Notes under the pieces: model-generated | Told to the model about the DNA's origin: nothing | The model's input: the letters and a program-made list of their open reading frames with translations, nothing else | Database searches by the model: none | Made by a program: the position numbers and the translations under genes | Origin: Roseivirga sp. BDSF3-8 | GTDB taxonomy: Bacteria; Bacteroidota; Bacteroidia; Cytophagales; Cyclobacteriaceae | NCBI RefSeq assembly: GCF_041449215.1 | Contig: NZ_JBGNFV010000001.1 | Coordinates: forward strand, 2,145,001 to 2,209,000 | Direction: 5' to 3' | DNA: 64,000 nucleotides | Part shown: piece after piece, positions 62,329 through 64,000 of the stretch | Numbering within the stretch: the first letter of the stretch is position 1 | Layout: every line of letters begins with the position of its first letter

Positions 62329-63047
62329 CAATTACAGTATACTTCAGTGGGTGTCACACTACTTATAAAGGCAACAGCTCCATCTTTTACTATGAATTCA
62401 CTAAAGCCTACTTTTGACCGCGGGTTTCCCCAATCGTACGTGTAGCCAAGGCCGGTAAACGGGTACCCTTGTGTGCCTGCTTTCAGGGTGGAATATACCT
62501 GCATATAAGCAGAGTCGGCAGGTGCATACAATCCTCCAGGGAAATTCAATTCACACTCTCTATCGGTAATGCCCGGGTCAGGGCACGGTCTGAAAATATC
62601 ATCTGGGTGCACGTACATTTCCACAAAGTGGGTGTATTCTGCATCCGGGGGAAGGCCAAGCCATTGCCGTATTCTCATGGGCTTATTACGCCCCCTTCTC
62701 ATACTTGAGCATGCTTCCTTCATTTGCGGTGCCACAGTCACCCAGATGCTTCTGGCTATTTTCAGGGTGTCCAGTAGTTTCTTTTCATAGCCAGACCAGT
62801 TAGTCCAGGTTACAACCTTTATCCTGCCAAGTGTGTCTCGTATGAGGTTCTTGTTTTGGCCGTTAATAGCAGTCAGTTCAGTGTAGATGTCATCTACGTT
62901 AAGGTTCTGAGCGGCTCTTACGGCATTTTGGTAGGCAAGTTGCTTCCGGGTATCACTTTTTAGATGTGAACTACACCCGGATGACAGGCAAATGAATGTC
63001 AGGGCAATGACTATGGCTTTGGAAGGATAGCCTAATATCCTCTGCAT
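62328..63047 (-). CDS. Hypothetical lipoprotein
   Basis: 239 aa from the ATG at 63047 (MQRILGYPSKAIVIALTFICLSSGC, lipobox SSGC). Residues 40-240 are a single soluble domain with VKVVTWTNWSGYEK-like IKVVTWTNWSGYEKKLL and LGLPPDAEYTHFVEMYVHPDDIFRPCPDPGITDRECELNFP. Several Cys (FRPCPDPG, DRECEL, EVYC) may form disulfides. Not recognised. Start and stop position make it the first gene of the AEC operon. Confidence 0.78.
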   Translation of the reverse strand: MQRILGYPSKAIVIALTFICLSSGCSSHLKSDTRKQLAYQNAVRAAQNLNVDDIYTELTAINGQNKNLIRDTLGRIKVVTWTNWSGYEKKLLDTLKIARSIWVTVAPQMKEACSSMRRGRNKPMRIRQWLGLPPDAEYTHFVEMYVHPDDIFRPCPDPGITDRECELNFPGGLYAPADSAYMQVYSTLKAGTQGYPFTGLGYTYDWGNPRSKVGFSEFIVKDGAVAFISSVTPTEVYCN

Positions 63048-63143
63048 GCAGAAAGTTTTACATAAGAATAACACATCGATAACGATACATTTATATTGAA
63101 ATGGTATTTATGTATTGTGTATGAATGGCAAATATAACTAACG

Positions 63144-63368
63144 ATGCGAAAGGTAATACCTCAGTTTTATGAAGGTAAGGAGATCGTTCAACTCTCCCGC
63201 CTTCCTCTCAACCAGGCCAATTCATTAAGGGATTATTTATCGGCTGGAAGCTACATGACCATCCGGGTGGATGATGTATTGCTCCATGACTGCGTGGCAT
63301 ACGATGAATACGAGTACTGGTTTGAATATTGCTTCACAGACTTTTCTGAGGCATTAGAGGTTTTTTGA
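63144..63368 (+). CDS. Small hypothetical protein
   Basis: 74 aa, no signal peptide. Compact, with acidic/aromatic C-terminus (HDCVAYDEYEYWFEYCFTDFSEALEVF). Not recognised. It diverges from the lipoprotein gene and converges with the VOC gene with a single base between the stop codons. Small size makes it less certain, but coding rhythm looks good. Confidence 0.6.
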   Translation: MRKVIPQFYEGKEIVQLSRLPLNQANSLRDYLSAGSYMTIRVDDVLLHDCVAYDEYEYWFEYCFTDFSEALEVF

Positions 63369-63369
63369 C

Positions 63370-63759
63370 TTATCCCCAAAAACCCTCCTCTACAATTTCG
63401 AGGACATGCCCATCAGGATCATCGAAATAAAATGAGCTGTAGCCATTTTTCCAGTGCTCTTCATGGGTTATGCGAACACCCACTTCCCTGAGCTTTTCTT
63501 TCCAGCTCATGTATTCTTCTTTACTTATTTCAAATGCGATGTGCTGCTTACCCTTAGCATAGTGGGGAGGAAGCCTTTCTTCCTGTTTCGTGACAGCAGC
63601 AATAAAGCAAAGTAATACAGAAGTGCCTGCTCTGAAAAAAATATGCCTGCCCGGTGCTATGGATATTACGGGCAGGCCTAACTTTTTCTCATAAAATGCC
63701 TTCGTGCGGTCAATGTCTTCTATGTACAGGCAGGTTTCTTTGACCTGTTTAATGCTCAT
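63370..63759 (-). CDS. VOC-family (glyoxalase/fosfomycin-resistance-like) protein
   Basis: 129 aa, one VOC module pair: KETCLYIEDIDRTKAFYEKKLGLPV (first beta-alpha-beta unit), KQHIAFEIS (metal His) and FYFDDPDGHVLEIVEEGFW (second unit, metal Glu). It probably acts as a dimer binding a divalent metal. Substrate unknown; dioxygenase or glutathione/thiol transferase are both possible. Its ATG overlaps the upstream stop by 4 bp. Confidence 0.88.
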   Translation of the reverse strand: MSIKQVKETCLYIEDIDRTKAFYEKKLGLPVISIAPGRHIFFRAGTSVLLCFIAAVTKQEERLPPHYAKGKQHIAFEISKEEYMSWKEKLREVGVRITHEEHWKNGYSSFYFDDPDGHVLEIVEEGFWG

Positions 63760-63971
63760 CCTGCCAAGGGTTGATTGACTAATTCGAAGTATTGCCGGAA
63801 AATATTCCGGTCCAGTAGCTTAGTTTGCTTTCCACTTCCCCATTCAGGAGTTACTTCAAACAAACCATTGAACGTTCTCCCTGTATATTCCGTATCCAGC
63901 GAAAAACCATCCAGTCCGGTGCCAGGCCTCGGGACCTTAAAGCACTTGTATTGAATTCTGTAATTTTCCAT
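63756..63971 (-). CDS. Small hypothetical protein upstream of the VOC gene
   Basis: 71 aa from the ATG at 63971, complete within the window. No signal peptide, no recognised motif (TGLDGFSLDTEYTGRTFNGLFEVTPEWGSG). The ATGA overlap with the VOC gene implies translational coupling and thus a real gene. Confidence 0.62.
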   Translation of the reverse strand: MENYRIQYKCFKVPRPGTGLDGFSLDTEYTGRTFNGLFEVTPEWGSGKQTKLLDRNIFRQYFELVNQPLAG

Positions 63972-64000
63972 ATCAAAAAGTGTCTTCCTCAGTGGATTAA

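Noticed and set aside
1-64000. CRISPR arrays, insertion sequences, prophage or integrase genes, obvious defence islands
   Set aside because: No regularly spaced repeats, transposase, integrase or restriction/abortive genes were seen; the SNF2, PhoH and AlbA_2 genes stand alone.

Overview
This 64 kb window looks like ordinary chromosome from a gliding, probably marine, member of the Bacteroidota, most likely order Cytophagales (Fulvivirga/Roseivirga-like). The evidence is a gldB gliding lipoprotein gene, a single-chain glycyl-tRNA synthetase, several STAS-like and lipoprotein families typical of the phylum, and promoters of the Bacteroidota type. An exact TAnnTTTG -7 box recurs upstream of many genes, and four sites have TTG-N20-TAnnTTTG in full. 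Genes are dense and on both strands. No IS element, integrase, prophage gene or CRISPR array was seen. Genus-level placement is inference.

Layout. 1-5.5 kb: tail of a TVP38/VTT membrane protein, sodA, tadA, a secreted hypothetical, aspS and glyS. 5.7-9.5 kb: a UspA / Na(K)-H antiporter / DUF547 operon, then mscS. 9.7-12 kb: a class-3 lipase-like protein without a signal peptide, overlapped by a lipoprotein gene (possible effector/partner pair). 12.2-14.7 kb: D-threonine-aldolase/D-serine-dehydratase-type enzyme, tRNA-Arg(CCT), hflX. 15-20.2 kb: a compact exopolysaccharide module (GT4 glycosyltransferase, Wza-type export lipoprotein, Wzc-type BY-kinase, CpsB-type phosphatase), three of whose genes start with TTG, TTG and GTG. 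20.3-24.2 kb: TPR protein, phosphosulfolactate synthase, PopT/DUF368 undecaprenyl-phosphate translocase, aroE. 24.2-31.2 kb: an IDO/PrnB-superfamily putative haem enzyme, two STAS-like proteins, uvrB, PIN-PhoH ATPase, AlbA_2 protein. 31.3-36.1 kb: gcvP, an intergenic region with two tandem small-RNA-like units, and a DEAD-box helicase. 36.2-44 kb: pyrC-type dihydroorotase, tRNA-His, small proteins, pheA, glyA-tatC-rpiB, a GT-C-like membrane protein. 44.2-49 kb: rbfA, LolC/E-type permease, SNF2 helicase. 49-56.4 kb: small secreted proteins, hemH, prmA, a FAD-motif repeat protein, tpiA, uvrA. 56.9-64 kb: ECF sigma factor with a small overlapping partner, nth, GT4, gldB, beta-barrel protein, AEC transporter, lipoproteins, VOC protein.

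Functional themes are housekeeping translation and tRNA maturation, nucleotide-excision and base-excision repair (uvrA, uvrB, nth), one-carbon/glycine metabolism (gcvP, glyA), and envelope work (EPS export, PopT lipid-carrier recycling, lipoprotein export, TatC, gliding). The most unusual items are the twin terminator-bearing small transcripts at 34.4-34.7 kb, the orphan IDO/PrnB-like gene, the lipase plus overlapping lipoprotein pair, and a perfect 10-bp inverted repeat straddling a promoter box at 51.4 kb. All functional assignments come from reading motifs; no database search was run.
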